DNA from: Sesamum alatum
Lineage: Eukaryota; Streptophyta; Magnoliopsida; Lamiales; Pedaliaceae
NCBI GenBank assembly: GCA_034509735.1
Contig: JACGWO010000003.1
Coordinates: forward strand, 7,936,001 to 8,000,000
DNA: 64,000 nt
Reading direction: 5' to 3'
The position numbers were made by a program, and so were the translations under genes. Shown here piece after piece: positions 22,648 through 34,857 of this stretch. The notes under the pieces were generated by a model. That model was not told the origin of the DNA, searched no databases, and was given only the letters and a program-made list of their open reading frames with translations. Numbering within the stretch: position 1 is the first letter of the stretch; each line of letters opens with the position of its first letter.

Positions 22648-24362
22648 CAGCCGCCAAACAGAGCGGAAATCAAACCTAGAACCTCTTTTGTGATGTCGAA
22701 AGTCAATACAATTGTCAGTGTGTTGCAGGCGCCAAAGCGTCTCGTCCTGACCTGGGCCTGCGTAAGGTATTCCCCACCCAATGACAGGCATACTCTGAAA
22801 ATTAGTGAGATCAACACTCTTTTATTAGCATTGGACTTTCTAGATATTCAAAATAATCAAATAAGACAAAAAGCTCCATTTGAATTTTGAAAAATTTATC
22901 CTCATAGTTCCTCTGTTGAAAATCATGATATGCTTTTCAAAAATACAACGAGTTCATTCATTAAATACGTTAAAAAGCATACCAAGAAAAACTAAATCAC
23001 TTAACAAGTAAAATATAAACTTAAAAAGAACGCACGTGCAATTCACGTGCTTTTGATAATTGAAAAGAGTATCAACTAATATTTTGGCCTTGTGGAGGCA
23101 AAAAATCCGTTTGTGACTTAAAGTAACTATGACAAAACTTGGTAGTATTGCTTGATTATTCTCACACAAATAAATATACAAATTCAAACAATATATAAAG
23201 AAGTTTTTAAAAGAAATTGTTTGTATTTTCATTTATTAAAGGTGATATTTTCTTTATCACATTTTCAATCAAAAAAATTTAATGTTACGCTCCCGACTTT
23301 TTATAGGTAGCAATTAATTAATTAAGGTTACATTTTCATTATGATGAACTAGCATTGCCATGTGCGTTGCATGGTGAACAACATTTTACATATAACAAAA
23401 TTCCATCATATTTTAAATACATTTAATTACTATTTTTCAGCAGAAAATGTATTTTTATTTTTCTTAAACATATATTAAATAAAAAATTGTTCTCTTATAT
23501 ACATGAAAAAAAAAGATTTTAGAACATATTTGTAAATAATAACTTGAATTTTGAAATTTGATATATTTTTCTCTTCTGATATTTTTTTATAATATTTGAA
23601 CCATCAAAATTATTTGAAATCACTTTTGGATCAATTATTTATAATTATTATTATTTTAATAACTTGTCCCCCATAACAATTCATCAGCAAATATAATTAC
23701 ATATATGAAAAAGAAAATGATAGATATATACAGATGACAAAACTTATGCTCATAATTGATTAAATAGTTCAATATAAATCAAGAAAATCTAAATGTCTTC
23801 CACAAACTTAAAAAAATATGAATATCAGTAAAATAATAAAACATGTATACTAAGATACACGTTGATTAAAAAAATTAGAACAACTTACTGAATAAAAATG
23901 AAGTTTGCAAAAATAGTTTCGGTTACGATAATTTTGATTTATGGTATTTAAAATATTAAGAATAAACTTTAGACAATAATTACATAAGCTAAATATTATC
24001 ATGGAACAAGAAATTAAATAAAAAACAATATACATAAGGGGTTTGCAAGTGTTTGAGCAAAGCTTTTACAGAAAGCATTATCTTGCTACTTTTGGATCTA
24101 AATTTATTGAGAGTAATTTAATTTTGTATATAAATTTATCGCAAATGAAATATTCTACATTGCAGTAACAAAGAACAATTAGTATTTGGTTAATTTATTC
24201 AGTGAGAGTAAATAATTAAAAAGAGGTGCAAATAAAATTCTCATAAAAACTAATAACATAAAAACAAACCTTTAATATATTTTTCAATTATCTTGGAAGT
24301 TTTCTATTTAATATATGATCTATTATTTTAGTGCTTTTATATTAATAGTTCCAATGTCTTTG
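22648..24362 (+). repeat. Satellite monomer, long form, Y-type core (1715 bp)
   Basis: Complete monomer with a perfect twin G-box at 23033-23049. From about 22880 it carries many single-base insertions in short homopolymers relative to its neighbours, which makes it longer than usual. Confidence 0.9.
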
Positions 24363-26092
24363 CAGCCGCCAAACAGGGCGGAAATCAAACCTAGAACCTC
24401 TTTTGTGATGTCGAAAAGTCAATACAATTTGTCAGTGTGTTGCAGGCGCCAAAGCGTCTCATCCTTACCTGGGCCTGTGTTAAAGGTATCCCCCCCCCAA
24501 GCGTCTCCAATGACAGGTATACTGTGAAAAATACTGAGATCAACACTCTTTTATTAGCATTGAACTTTCTAGATATTCACAATAATCAAATAACACAAAA
24601 AGCTCCATTTTGAATTTGAAAAATTTATCCTCATAGTTCTCTGTTGAAAAATCATGATATGCTTTTCAAAAATACAACGAGTTCATTCATTAAATACGTT
24701 AAAAAGCATACAAGGAAAAACTGATCACTTAACAAGTAAAATACAAACTTAAAAAGAACGCACGTGCAATTCACGTGTTTTTTTTGATAATTGAAAAGAG
24801 TATTAACTAATAATTTGGCCTTGCTGGAGGCAAAAAAACCGTTTGTGACTTAAAGTAACTATGACAAAACTTGGGCATATTGCTTTCATTATTCTCACCA
24901 CAAATAAATATACAAATTCAAACAATATATAAAGAAGTTTTAAAAGAAATTGTTTTGTATTTTTTCATTTATTAAAGGTGATATTTTCTTTATCACATTT
25001 CAATCAAAAAATTAATGATACGCTCCCGACTTTTTATAGGTAGCAATTAATTAATTAAGGTTACATTTTTCAATTAATATGAAACTAGCATTTGCCATGT
25101 GCGTTGCATGGTTGAAAAACATTTACATATAACAAAATTTCCATCATATTAAATACATTTTAATTATTATTTTTCAGCAAAAAATATATTTTTTATTTTT
25201 CTTAAACATATATTAAATAAAAAAATTGTTCTCTTATATACATGAAAAAAAAAGATTTTAGAACATATTGTAAATAATAACTTGAATTTCAAAATAAAGT
25301 ATATTTTTCTCTTTTGATATTTTTTTTATATAGTATTTTTGAACCATCAAAATTATTCGAAATCCAATTTGTATCAATATTATAATAATTATTATTTTAA
25401 TAAACTTGTCCCCCATAGCAATTCATCACCAAAATATAAAGTCATAAATGAAAAAGAAAATGATAGATATATATAGATGACAAAAGTTATTGCTCATAAT
25501 TGATTAAATGGTTTCAATATAAATCAAGAAAATCTAAATGTCTTTCACAAACTTTATAAAAATATGAATATCAGTAAAATAATAAAAAACATGTATATAC
25601 TAAGATTACACGTTGATTAAAAAAATTAGAACAACTTACTGAATAAAAGTGAAGTTTGCAAAAATAGTTTCGGTTACGATAATTTTGATCAAAATATTAA
25701 GAATAAACTTTACACAATAATTCATAAGCTAAATATTATCAATGAACAGAAAATTAAATAAAAACAATATACATAAGGGGTTGCAAGTGTTTTGGCAAAG
25801 ATTTTAATAGAAAGCATTATCTTGCTACTTTTGGATCTAAATTTATCAAGAGTAATTTCATTTGTATTTAAATTTATCGCAAAATGAGAAATATTCTACA
25901 TTGCAGTAAAAAGAACATTAGTATTTGGCTAATTATTCAGTGAGTAAATAATTAAAAAGAGGCGCAAATAAAATTTTCATAAAAACTAATAACTTAAAAC
26001 AAACATTTAATATAATTTCAATTATCTTGGAGTTTTTTTATTTAATATATGCTCCATTATTTTAATGCTTTATATTAATTGTCAATGTCTTG
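24363..26092 (+). repeat. Satellite monomer, long form, Y-type core (1730 bp)
   Basis: Complete but the longest copy. Its core is garbled near 24480-24512, with a run of C and a stray GCGTCTCCAATGACAGG. Excess single-base insertions continue to about 25760. Twin G-box at 24761-24777. Confidence 0.9.
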
Positions 26093-26238
26093 CAGCCGCC
26101 AAACAGGGAGGAAATCAAACCTAGAACCTTTTTTGTGATGTCGAAAGTCAATACAATTGTCAGTGTGTTGTAGGCGCCAAAGCGTCTCGTCCTGACCTGG
26201 GCCTGCGTAGGGTACTCCCCATCCAAAGATAGGCATAC
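26093..26238 (+). repeat. Satellite monomer, core cut by the copia element
   Basis: The core runs up to GGCATAC, where the copia LTR begins. The monomer resumes at 31291; without the insert it is about 0.93 kb, the short form. Confidence 0.88.
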
Positions 26239-26627
26239 TGCTACAAAATGCTAATGCTAAGACTAAAGAAACAAGATTTCATATGCTGATCGTAAGCTCT
26301 GCAATTCTTATAGAAGAAGAAGAAGTTTCTGTACATTACAAAAGAAAAACTGAGCTTATTTAAATAGGCGGAAGCAAGCTAACAACTAACCTAACTATAA
26401 GCAGTTTATTAACTGTTTTAATCCAACCACTAAACAGAATTGTAATTACTAAACCCTAATCCCTAACTTACAAAGGCATGAAACACGTACAATGGAAAGG
26501 CAACTTTGACACTTGAAGAAGCACAAACGCGCGTCCATAAAGTCATGTTCCCCTTAGCATAAAAAAACGCACCTGCCTCCTTGGTGCGATTTCGAGTGAT
26601 ATGTGGAGACTTAGCCCAATTTAGCGA
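26239..26627 (-). repeat. 3' LTR of the copia element
   Basis: Starts TGCTACAAAATG and ends near GCGA, matching the right LTR's GCA end. It has several one-base insertions against the right LTR (extra bases in TTCTTATAG, GTTTCTG, ACAAAAG, TAAAAAAACG). Contains a telo-box-like AAACCCTAA at about 26450. Confidence 0.9.
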
Positions 26628-26640
26628 CCTCCCCTCAAGT
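26628..26640 (-). other. Polypurine tract of the copia element
   Basis: The minus strand reads ACTTGAGGGGAGG directly before the 3' LTR. This is the usual plant copia plus-strand primer motif. Confidence 0.85.
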
Positions 26641-26688
26641 TGGACTTGGATCCAGTGATTTACCCAAACCCTAAACTTGTCACATAAC

Positions 26689-27130
26689 TTAGTAAACTGA
26701 GGTGCACCTAAGAACCTTCGTGAACATGTCTGCCACCTGCACTTTAGAAGACAACATGCTGCGGATTTGATGAAGCCTTTCCTTGTACTTATTCCTTACC
26801 ACATGACAGTCTATCTCGAGATGCTTAGTCCTCTCTGTGAAATACTGGGTTTGCTGTGATGTGTAATGCAGCCCTGTATGTCGCAATAAAAAGGAACTGG
26901 CTTCTAGACTTGCATGTCCAGGATCCCCTTCATTAGGTACGAGATCCAAACCAGCTCAACACAGTAGAGCCCATGCTCCTGTACCCCGATTCTGCCGTGG
27001 ACCTGGAAACGTTTTTTTGCCCATTTCTTTGTCCTCCATGCAACTGGTGAAGGCCTATAGTAGGATGCAATAACCTGTCTAGGATTTCCTTGAATCCCTG
27101 TAGGCTCCCCAATCTGTATCACAGAAAGCT
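26689..27130 (-). pseudogene. copia RNase H remnant
   Basis: RNase H removes the RNA strand during reverse transcription. From right to left the broken frames show VAWRTKKWAKK (RNase H N-terminal half), then TERTKHLEIDCHVVRNKY and VQVADMFTKVL, the conserved C-terminal motifs of copia RNase H. At least two frame changes occur, near 26950 and 27080-27120. The DTDWGAYRDSRKS segment at the end of the reverse-transcriptase frame carries the start of this domain. Confidence 0.9.
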
Positions 27131-28443
27131 GTTAGTGTTAAAGGATTATTAGAAGGGAAAAACAAACCTGTGGATGCATGTCCCTTCAAGTATCTGACTA
27201 GGTGCATTGCAGCATCCCAATGGCCCTTGCACGGCCGCTGTAGATGCTGACTTAGCTGCTGTGCAGCATGAGCTACATCTGGCCTGGTAAAACCCAGGTA
27301 TAAAACTCTACCAATGAGTCTCGTATACCTAGTTGGGTCTGGAAGTGGATCTCCCAAGTCAGACACAGGCTTGATTCCAGCTGGTAGTGGGGTGCTGGCT
27401 GCCCTCCCTTGAGAAAGCCCTACATCTTTTACAATGTCCCATATGTACTTCCTCTGTGTTGCCATTAACCCTCCTTCTAACCTAGCGATTTCTACTCCAA
27501 GGAAGTACCTTGAACTTCCAAGATCTTTTATAGTGAACATCTTGTCCAAATACTCCTTCACTTCTTGTATCTGAACTTCTCTTGAGGCTGTCAACAAGAT
27601 ATCATCCACATAAACAATCAATACCACCATGGATGTCCCTGAGCCTTTTTACAAACAGGCAATGGTCATGTTGTGACTGCCTGAAGCCAAAAAACTTCCA
27701 TCTTTTCTGAAAACACTTGATTCCACTGTCTGGATGCTTGCTCAATCCATATAAGGAATTTTCGCAAAGTTTGCAAACATGTCCTGCTTGGCATATGGTA
27801 GCCCTCTGGAGGCGCCATGTAAATCTCCTTTTCAAGCGATCCATGTAAAAAAGCATTGTTCACGTCTACTTGATGAAGAGGAACCCTTGGAGGCACCATT
27901 CCTAGAAACCAGCCGCACTGTCACAAGCTTTGCTACAGGAGCAAAACAATCTGTATAATCAATCCCCTCAACCTGGCGATAGCCCTTTGCTACTAGCCTT
28001 GCCTTGTGTCTATCAACCGTTCCATCAGCCTTCAATTTTAGCTTATAGACCCACTTACTTTCTATACATTTCTTATCTGATGGAAGCTTAGCAAATGTCC
28101 AGGTTCCATTTTTCTCTAGTGCTGCAATCTCTGATTTCATGGCATTCTCCCATTCAGGCTTCCCTTGTGCCTCCAAGAAGCTCCTTGGTTCCTGAAACAA
28201 AGATAAGGACTCTACAAAGCACACATGATCTGAGGAGACAGTAGTAATATGAGGGACATCATTGGTTTCAAACAGGTTACATATAAAATCCTTAAACCTA
28301 ACAGGCTTAACGGTCTGTCTAGTGGATCGCCTGAGCTGCAAGGGAGCCTCTTGAGGTTTTTGAGAGTCTGTGTCATGTTGTTCAGTCATATCATCTATAG
28401 TGTTATCCTCACTAATTACTGGTAGGGGGCAGGGACAAACCAT
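27079..28443 (-). pseudogene. copia reverse transcriptase remnant
   Basis: This enzyme copies element RNA into DNA. The 5' part (27832-28443) has the domain start: WENAMKSEIAALEKNGTW, SKWVYKLKLKADG and HKARLVAKGYRQVEGIDY. Next (27666-27899) comes VDVNNAFLHGSLEKEIYMAP, the finger-palm segment with the first catalytic Asp. The last frame (27079-27630) has the YVDDILL active site, then FTIKDLGSSRYFLGVEIAR and GRVLYLGFTRPDVAHA. The three parts lie in different frames (breaks near 27850 and 27620), so the catalytic residues survive but not the reading frame. Confidence 0.94.
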
Positions 28444-29353
28444 CCTCTTTGATCTCCTTCTATATCAAACAACTTATATCCTTTTTGACCATAAGCATAT
28501 CCCAATAGCAAACACTTGTGTGCTCGTTTGTCAAACTTACCCTTGTTAGGTGCTACATTGGTGGCATAACATAGACATCCAAAGGTTCTTAATAGGGTGA
28601 AATTTGCTTGCTTGTTATGAAGCACCTCATAAGGGGTCTTCCACTTAAGAACATGTGTTGACAGTCTATTTATTAGATCAGTGGCTGCCAACAATGCCTC
28701 AGTCCAAAATCTTTCAGGCATGCTTGCCTGAAACATCAAAGCTCTTGGTACCTGCCAAGAGGTGTTGATGCTTTCTTTCAACCACCCCATTCTGTTGGGG
28801 TGTGTGAATACAAGTTCTTTGGTGTGTTATGCCCTTATTTTGGAGTAGGGCCTGGCACTCACTACTAGTGAACTCAGTCCCATTATCAGTCCTTATTGTC
28901 TTTACTTTGGTGTCAAATTGATTTTCAGTCATATTCATAAAAGTCTTCAATTTTTCAACGGTCTGAGACTTATGAGCCATCATATATGTCTAGGTAGCCC
29001 TACTAAAATCATCTACTACTGTAAGCATGAAATGGCAGTTAGAGATAGAGTACTTTCTGTAAGGTCCCCAAAATCCACATGGATTAGTTCAAAGATTCTG
29101 GAGGAACAAGTGTTACTGGGAATAAAAATCAAATCATTATGTGCTATTTTGCAAGAGGACAAACATCACAGAAAACAGTGTCATCTCTATTATGTATAGC
29201 AAAAGGTAAATGTTTCATTACATCAGAGGATGTGTGGCCAAGTCTTCTATGCCACACATCTCTGTCAACATTCAAAGTAACAGAACAAGATACAGAGTTT
29301 TTCATCTCAGAAACATTCAAAGCAGTATTGAGAAAGGAGCTTTCATTCAGCAC
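28416..29353 (-). pseudogene. copia integrase remnant
   Basis: At 29144-29353 an HHCC zinc finger is visible: WHRRLGHTS followed by CDVCPLAK. At about 28985-29140 the core start is broken by frame changes and a stop but HVDF and VDDFSRAT can be read. At 28714-28983 lie IRTDNGTEFTSS and TPQQNGVVERKHQHL, giving the second Asp and the catalytic Glu. The frame at 28416-28790 holds the core end and after it FGCLCYATN and KCLLLGYAYGQKGYKL, typical of plant copia integrases. Stops and shifts make it non-functional as read. Confidence 0.93.
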
Positions 29354-29359
29354 ATAAAG

Positions 29360-30035
29360 TTCCTATTTTTCTTCGTATCCCTATAACCCTTCTAGTCGAG
29401 GGTCCTGCAAGAAACAACCATCCCTTGAGAATAAAATACTAAGATGATTATCAATGCACAATTTATCCACAGAGAGCAAGTTACACTTAAAGGTAGGAAC
29501 ATATAAAACATCTGTCAGTCTGATGTGGTTATTAAGGTTTTTAAACCCCTTATAAGTCACCCCTTTTTGTGTTCCATCAGGCAATTTAACATAAGCAGGT
29601 GACGTCACATTCTTCCAAGAATCAAGCATTGATAAGGATCCACATATATGTACTGATGCACCAGTATCAATAATCCAGTATTCATTCTTAGATAAAGATT
29701 GATGCGGGGGTTTGAGTGCAATACCTGCAAAGTCTCCATAGTTAACCATGTTTGTTTCAGCAAGTTCATCCTCCCTTTGTTCCTGCATCACTCTTAGGAT
29801 CTCAACCCTCATGGCATCCAGCCAACCATGTTCTGCCCCTGACCCAGTGGTCCTTTGTGGCTGCCCTTCTTCGACATCAGCTGCTGCATTGGCAACTCCT
29901 CTTGGTCCACCTTTATTCTTTCTTTTCTACTCTATTAAAGCCTTATACCAGTCTGGATATCCTTTTATCTTGAAGCATGTATCCCTTGTATGCCCCACAC
30001 GATCACAATGGTCACAGTGAAGGTCACTCTTGTTC
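29360..30035 (-). pseudogene. copia zinc knuckle and protease remnant
   Basis: At about 29976-30020 the minus strand encodes CDHCDRVGHTRDTC, a CCHC zinc knuckle that binds element RNA. Further on, 29381-29812 is an open frame with YWIIDTGASVHICG, the aspartic protease active site DTGAS, and FKCNLLSVDKL, the usual protease C-terminal part. A frame change separates knuckle and protease, near 29930. The protease would cut the polyprotein into mature units. Confidence 0.93.
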
Positions 30036-30830
30036 ACTTAGTTTCTTGCCTTCTGTCCCTGTCCATACCCAGGTTGATTTTGAAGATCTTGGACCCGTGC
30101 ACTCATATTTCCATCCGGGGTGCTACTTATGCCTATCTCTTGCTGTTTCTCCACGCGAGTGAACATTGAATATGCCTTGGCCACTGTTGGCAGTGGATCC
30201 ATCAATAAGACCTGGTTCTTGACATGATTGTATGTGTCATTAAGCCCCATCATGAATTGGATCAATTGTGTGGAGGCATCCCTTTCCAAGAGAACTTGAC
30301 TAGCACCGCAGGAACATGTTGGCAGAGGAGATAGACAAGCTAGCTCATCCCATAATTTTTTCATCTTTGTAAAGTAAACTGATACCACCATATCCCCTTG
30401 ATGTAGGGATGCTATCTCACGCTGAATCTGATAAATCAGTGGCCCATTACTCTCACCAAACCTGGACCCAAGATCAAGCCACAGATTGTGGGCGGAGGTA
30501 GTGTATATAAAAGCCTCAGTAATTTCTTTCGAAATGGCGTTTAATAGCCACGAAACCACCATAGAATCAGCTCCTTCTCATTGTTCTATTTCAGATTTTC
30601 CTTCCTTTGGCCGTTCGCAAGTACCATCAATAAACCCTATTTTACATTTTGCCTTCAGGGCGAACCGAATAGATCTGCTCCATCCAAGATAATTGCTCCC
30701 ATCCAAGACTGCTTAAACGAGTGTCATTCCTGGGTGGTCGCCACTCTGGATTCGCAAGGCTTTAGTAATGCCTTGATTCTTTTGGTCCGCCACTGTTGGT
30801 TCTTCTCAGCCGTAAAAAAAATTCAAGAAG
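30036..30830 (-). pseudogene. copia gag remnant
   Basis: Gag forms the RNA-packaging particle. The frame 30038-30562 reads MVVSWLLNAISKEITEAF, then LGSRFGESNGPLIYQIQREI and YFTKMKKLWDEL, the standard plant copia gag domain. The same frame upstream reads GSNYLGWSRSIRFALKAK and GFIDGTCERP but is cut by two in-frame stops near 30700 and 30580. The original start probably lay near 30820; the ATG at 30562 is only where the last open piece begins. Confidence 0.92.
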
Positions 30831-30878
30831 TGAAAGGAGAGTAGTTAGTCGCTCAAGGATCAAGACTTTCAAGATCTA

Positions 30879-30892
30879 GGCTCTTGATACCA
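30879..30892 (-). other. Primer-binding site of the copia element (initiator-Met type)
   Basis: The minus strand reads TGGTATCAAGAGCC directly after the 5' LTR. It is the TGGTATCAGAGCC primer site with one extra A. Confidence 0.88.
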
Positions 30893-31285
30893 TGCTACAA
30901 ATGCTAATGCTAAGACTAAAGAAACAAGATTTCATATGCTGATCATGCAAGCTCTGCAATTCTATAGAAGAAGAAGAAGTTCTGTACATTACAAAGAAAA
31001 ACTGAGCTCATTAAATAGGCGGAAGCAAGCTAACAACTAACCTATTTATAAGCAGTTAATTAACTACTTTAATCCAACCGCTAAACAGAATTGTAATTAA
31101 TAAACCCTAATCCCTAACTTACAAAGGCGTGAAACACCAAACACAAAAACGTACAATGGAAACACAACTTTTACAATTGAAGAAGCAAAAACGCGCGTCC
31201 GTAAAGTCGTGTTCCCTTAGCATAAAACGCACCTACCTCGTTGGTGCAATTTCAAGTGATATGTGGAGACTTAGCGAATTTAGCA
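30893..31285 (-). repeat. 5' LTR of the copia element (393 bp)
   Basis: Bounded by TGCTACAAATG and TTTAGCA on the plus strand. On the minus strand a TATA box TATAAATA lies at 31043-31050. A telo-box-like AAACCCTAA lies near 31103. The right copy of the target-site duplication (CACAC) follows. Confidence 0.93.
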
Positions 31286-31290
31286 CACAC

Positions 31291-32078
31291 TCTGAAAAAT
31301 AGTGAGATCAACACTCTTTTATTAGCATTGAACTTTCTAAATATTCACAATTAATAAAATAACACAAAAGGCTCCACTTGAATTTGCAAATTTATCATCA
31401 TAGTTCTCTGTTAAAAATAATGATATACTTTTCTAAAATACAACGAGTTCATTCATTAATACGTTAAAAAGCATCCCAGGTAGAATTGATCACTTAACAG
31501 GTAAAATATAAATTTAAAAGGAACTCACGTGCAATTCACGTGTTTTGATAATTGAAAAGAGTATTAACTAATAATTTGGCCTTGTGGAGGCAAAAAATCC
31601 GTTTGTGACTTAAAGTAACTGTAACGAAACTTGTGCAATATTGCTTCATAATTCTCACACCAATAAATATACAGAATTTTGATTATGGTATTTAAAATAT
31701 ACAGAATAAACTTTACACAATATTTACTTAAGCTAAAAATTATCAAGGAACAAGAAATTAAATATAAACAATATACATAAGGTGTTGCAAGTGTTCCAGC
31801 AAAGCTCTTATAGAAAGCATTATCTTGCTACACTCATATCTAAATTTATCATTTTGTATTTAAGTTTATCAAAAAATGAAATTTTCTGCATTGCAATTAA
31901 AGAACATTAGTACTTTGCTAATTATTCGGTGAGTAAATAATTTAAAAGTGGGGCCAATAAAATTTTCATAATAACTAATAACATAAAACAAACCTTTAAT
32001 ACAATTTCAATTATCTTAGAGTTTGTTTTAAAATATGCTCCATTGTTTTAATGCTTTATATTAATTTTCAATGTCTTG
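31291..32078 (+). repeat. Satellite monomer, right part after the copia element (short form)
   Basis: Continues from TCTGAAAAATAG. Twin G-box at 31526-31542. Has the recurrent short-form junction ATATACAG/AATTTTGATTATGG at about 31670. Confidence 0.9.
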
Positions 32079-33024
32079 CAGCCGCCTAATAGGGAGGAAA
32101 TCAAACTGAGAACCTCTTTTGTGATGTCGAAAGTCAATACAATTGTCAGTGTGTTGCAGGCGCGAAAAATCTCGTCCTGACCTGGGCCTGCGTCGGGTAA
32201 TCCCCACCCCATGAAAGGCATACTCTGAAAAATAGTGAGATCAACACTCTTTTATTAGCATTGAACTTTCTAAATATTCACAATTAATCAAATAACACAA
32301 AAAGTTCCACTTGAATTTGCAAATTTATCATCATAGTTCTCTGTTTAAAAATCATGATATATTTTTTCTAAAACACAACGAGTTCATTCATTAATATGTT
32401 AAAAAGCATACCAAGTAGAACTGATCACTTAACAAGTAAAATATAAATTTAAAAGGAATGCACTTGCGAATCACGTCTTCTGATAATTGAAAAGAGTATT
32501 AACTAATAATTTGGCCTTGTGGAGGCAAAAAATCCGTGTGTTACTTAAAGTAACTATAGCAAACCTTGTGCAATATTGCTTCATAATTCTCACACCAATA
32601 AATATATAGAATTTTGATTATGGTATTTAAAATATACAGAATAAACTTTACACAATAATTACTTAAGCTAAAAATTATCAAGGAACAAGAAATTAAATAA
32701 AATCAATATACATAAGGTGTTGCAAGTGTTCCAGCAAAGATCGTATAGAAAGCATTATCTTGCTACGTTCACATCTAAATTTGTCGAGAGTAATTTCATT
32801 TGGTATTTATGTTTATCGCAAATGAAATATTCTGCATTGCAATTAAAGAACATTCGTATTTGGCTAATTATTCGGTGAGTAAATAATTAAAAAGTGGCGG
32901 CAATAAAATTTTCATAAAAACTATTAACATAAAACAAACCTTTAATACAATTTCAATTATCTTAGAGTTTGTTTTAAAATATGCTCCATTATTTTAATGC
33001 TTTATATTAATTGTCAATGTCTTG
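32079..33024 (+). repeat. Satellite monomer, short form (946 bp)
   Basis: Same deletion junction (ATATATAG/AATTTTGATTATGG, about 32610) as the preceding copy. Confidence 0.9.
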
Positions 33025-34710
33025 CAGCTGCCAAGCAGGAAGGAATCTAATCGAGAACCTCTTTTGTGATGTCGAAAGTCAATACAATAGTCAGTGTGTT
33101 GCAAGCGCCAAAACGTCTCATCCTGACCTGGGCCTGCGTAGGGTATTCCCCACCCAATGACAGGCATTCTCTGAAAAATAGTGACATCAACACTCTTTTA
33201 TTTGCATTGGACTTTCAAGATATTCACAATTAATCAAATAACACTAAAACCTCCACTTGAATTTGCAAATTTTTCATCATAGTTCTTTGTTGAAAATCAT
33301 GATATACTCTTCTAAAATATAACGAGTTCATTCATTAAATACGTTGAAAAGCATACCAAGTAGAACTGATCACTTAACAAGTAAAATATAAACTTAAAAA
33401 GAACGCACATGCAATTAACGTGTTTTGATAATTGAAAAGAGTATTAACTAATAATTTGGCCTTGTGGAGGCAAAAAATCCGTTTGTGACTTAAAGTAACT
33501 ATAACAACACTTGCGCAATATTGCTTCATAATTCTCACACCAATAACTATACAAATTCAAACAATATATAAAGAAGTTTTAAAAAAAATTGTTTGTATTT
33601 TCATTTATTAAAGGTGATAATTTCTTTATCACATTTTCAATCAAAAAATTTAATGTTACGCTCCCAACTTTTTATAGGTAGCAATTAATTAATTAAGGTT
33701 ACATTTTCATTAATGAACTAGCATTTGCCACGTGCGTTGCATGGTGAAAAACATTTTACATATAACAAATTTCCATCATATTTAATACATTTAATTATTA
33801 TTTTTAGCAAAAAATATATTTTTAATTTTTCTTAAACATATATTAAATAATTTTTTTCTCTTATATACATGAAAAAAATTTATTTTAGAACATATTGTAA
33901 ATAATAACTTGAATTTCAAACAAGATATATTTTTCTCTTCTGATATTTTTTTATAATATCTGAACCATCAAAATTATTCGAAATCATTTTTCTATCAATT
34001 TTTATAATTATTATTATTTTAATAACTTGTCCACCATAAAAGTTCATCACCAAAATATAAAGTCATAAATGAAAAAGAAAATAATAGATATATATAGATG
34101 ACAAAAGTTATGCTCATAATTGACTAAATAATTCAATATAAATCAAGAAAGTGTAAATGTTTTCCCAAGAATTATAAAAATATGAATATCAGTAAAATAG
34201 TAAAAACATGTATACCAAGATACATGTTGAATAAAAAAATTAGAACAACTTACTGAATAAAAATGAAATTTGAAAAAATAGTTTCGGTTATGGTAATTTT
34301 GATTATGGTATTCAAATATTAAGAATAAACTTTACACAATAATTACATAAGCTAAATATGATCAAGGAACAAGAAATTAAATAAAAACAATATACATAAG
34401 GCGTTGCAAGAGTTTGAGCAAAGCTTTTATAGACAGCATTATCTTGCTACTTTTGGATCTAAATTTACCGAGACTAATTTCATATTGTATTTAAATTTAT
34501 CGCAAATGAAATATTCTACATTGCAATAAAAGAACATTAGTATTTGGCTAATTATTGGGTGAGTAAATAATCAAAAAGAGTCACAAATAAAATTTTCATA
34601 AAAACCAATAAAATAGAATAAAAATATTTAATTCAATTTCAATTATCTTAGAGTTTGTTTTAAAATATGCTCCATTATTTTAATGCTTTATATTAATAGT
34701 CAATGTCTTG
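33025..34710 (+). repeat. Satellite monomer, long form (1686 bp)
   Basis: Complete monomer with a slightly diverged core (CAGCTGCCAAGCAGG). Confidence 0.9.
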
Positions 34711-34857
34711 CAGCCGCCAAACAGGGAGGAAATCAAATCGAGAACCTCTTTTGTGATGTCAAAAGTCAATACAATTATCAGTGTGTTGCAGGCACCAAAG
34801 CGTCTCGTCCTGACCTGGGCCTGCGTAGGGTATTCCCCACCCAATGACAGGCATACT
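34711..34857 (+). repeat. Satellite monomer, core cut by the solo LTR
   Basis: The core runs to GGCATACT, where the solo LTR enters. It resumes at 36121. Excluding insert and duplication it is about 1.44 kb because two short segments are missing, near 36550 and 36625. Confidence 0.88.

Larger units (their letters stand above)
26239..31285 (-). mobile_element. Ty1/copia retrotransposon, full length but degenerate
   Basis: Two LTRs of about 390 bp enclose gag, protease, integrase, reverse transcriptase and RNase H in the copia order on the minus strand. The target-site duplication is CATAC (26234-26238) and CACAC (31286-31290), one base apart. The satellite continues in phase with TCTGAAAAATAG. 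The initiator-Met primer site and purine tract are both visible. Frameshifts and stops break every long frame, so it makes no full polyprotein, although part of the damage near the left end may be sequencing error. Size and LTR length fit the smaller plant copia lineages; I do not assign one. Confidence 0.95.

Noticed and set aside
22648..22790. tRNA gene in the satellite core
   Set aside because: Only a B-box-like motif is present; no A box at proper spacing and no cloverleaf can be drawn.
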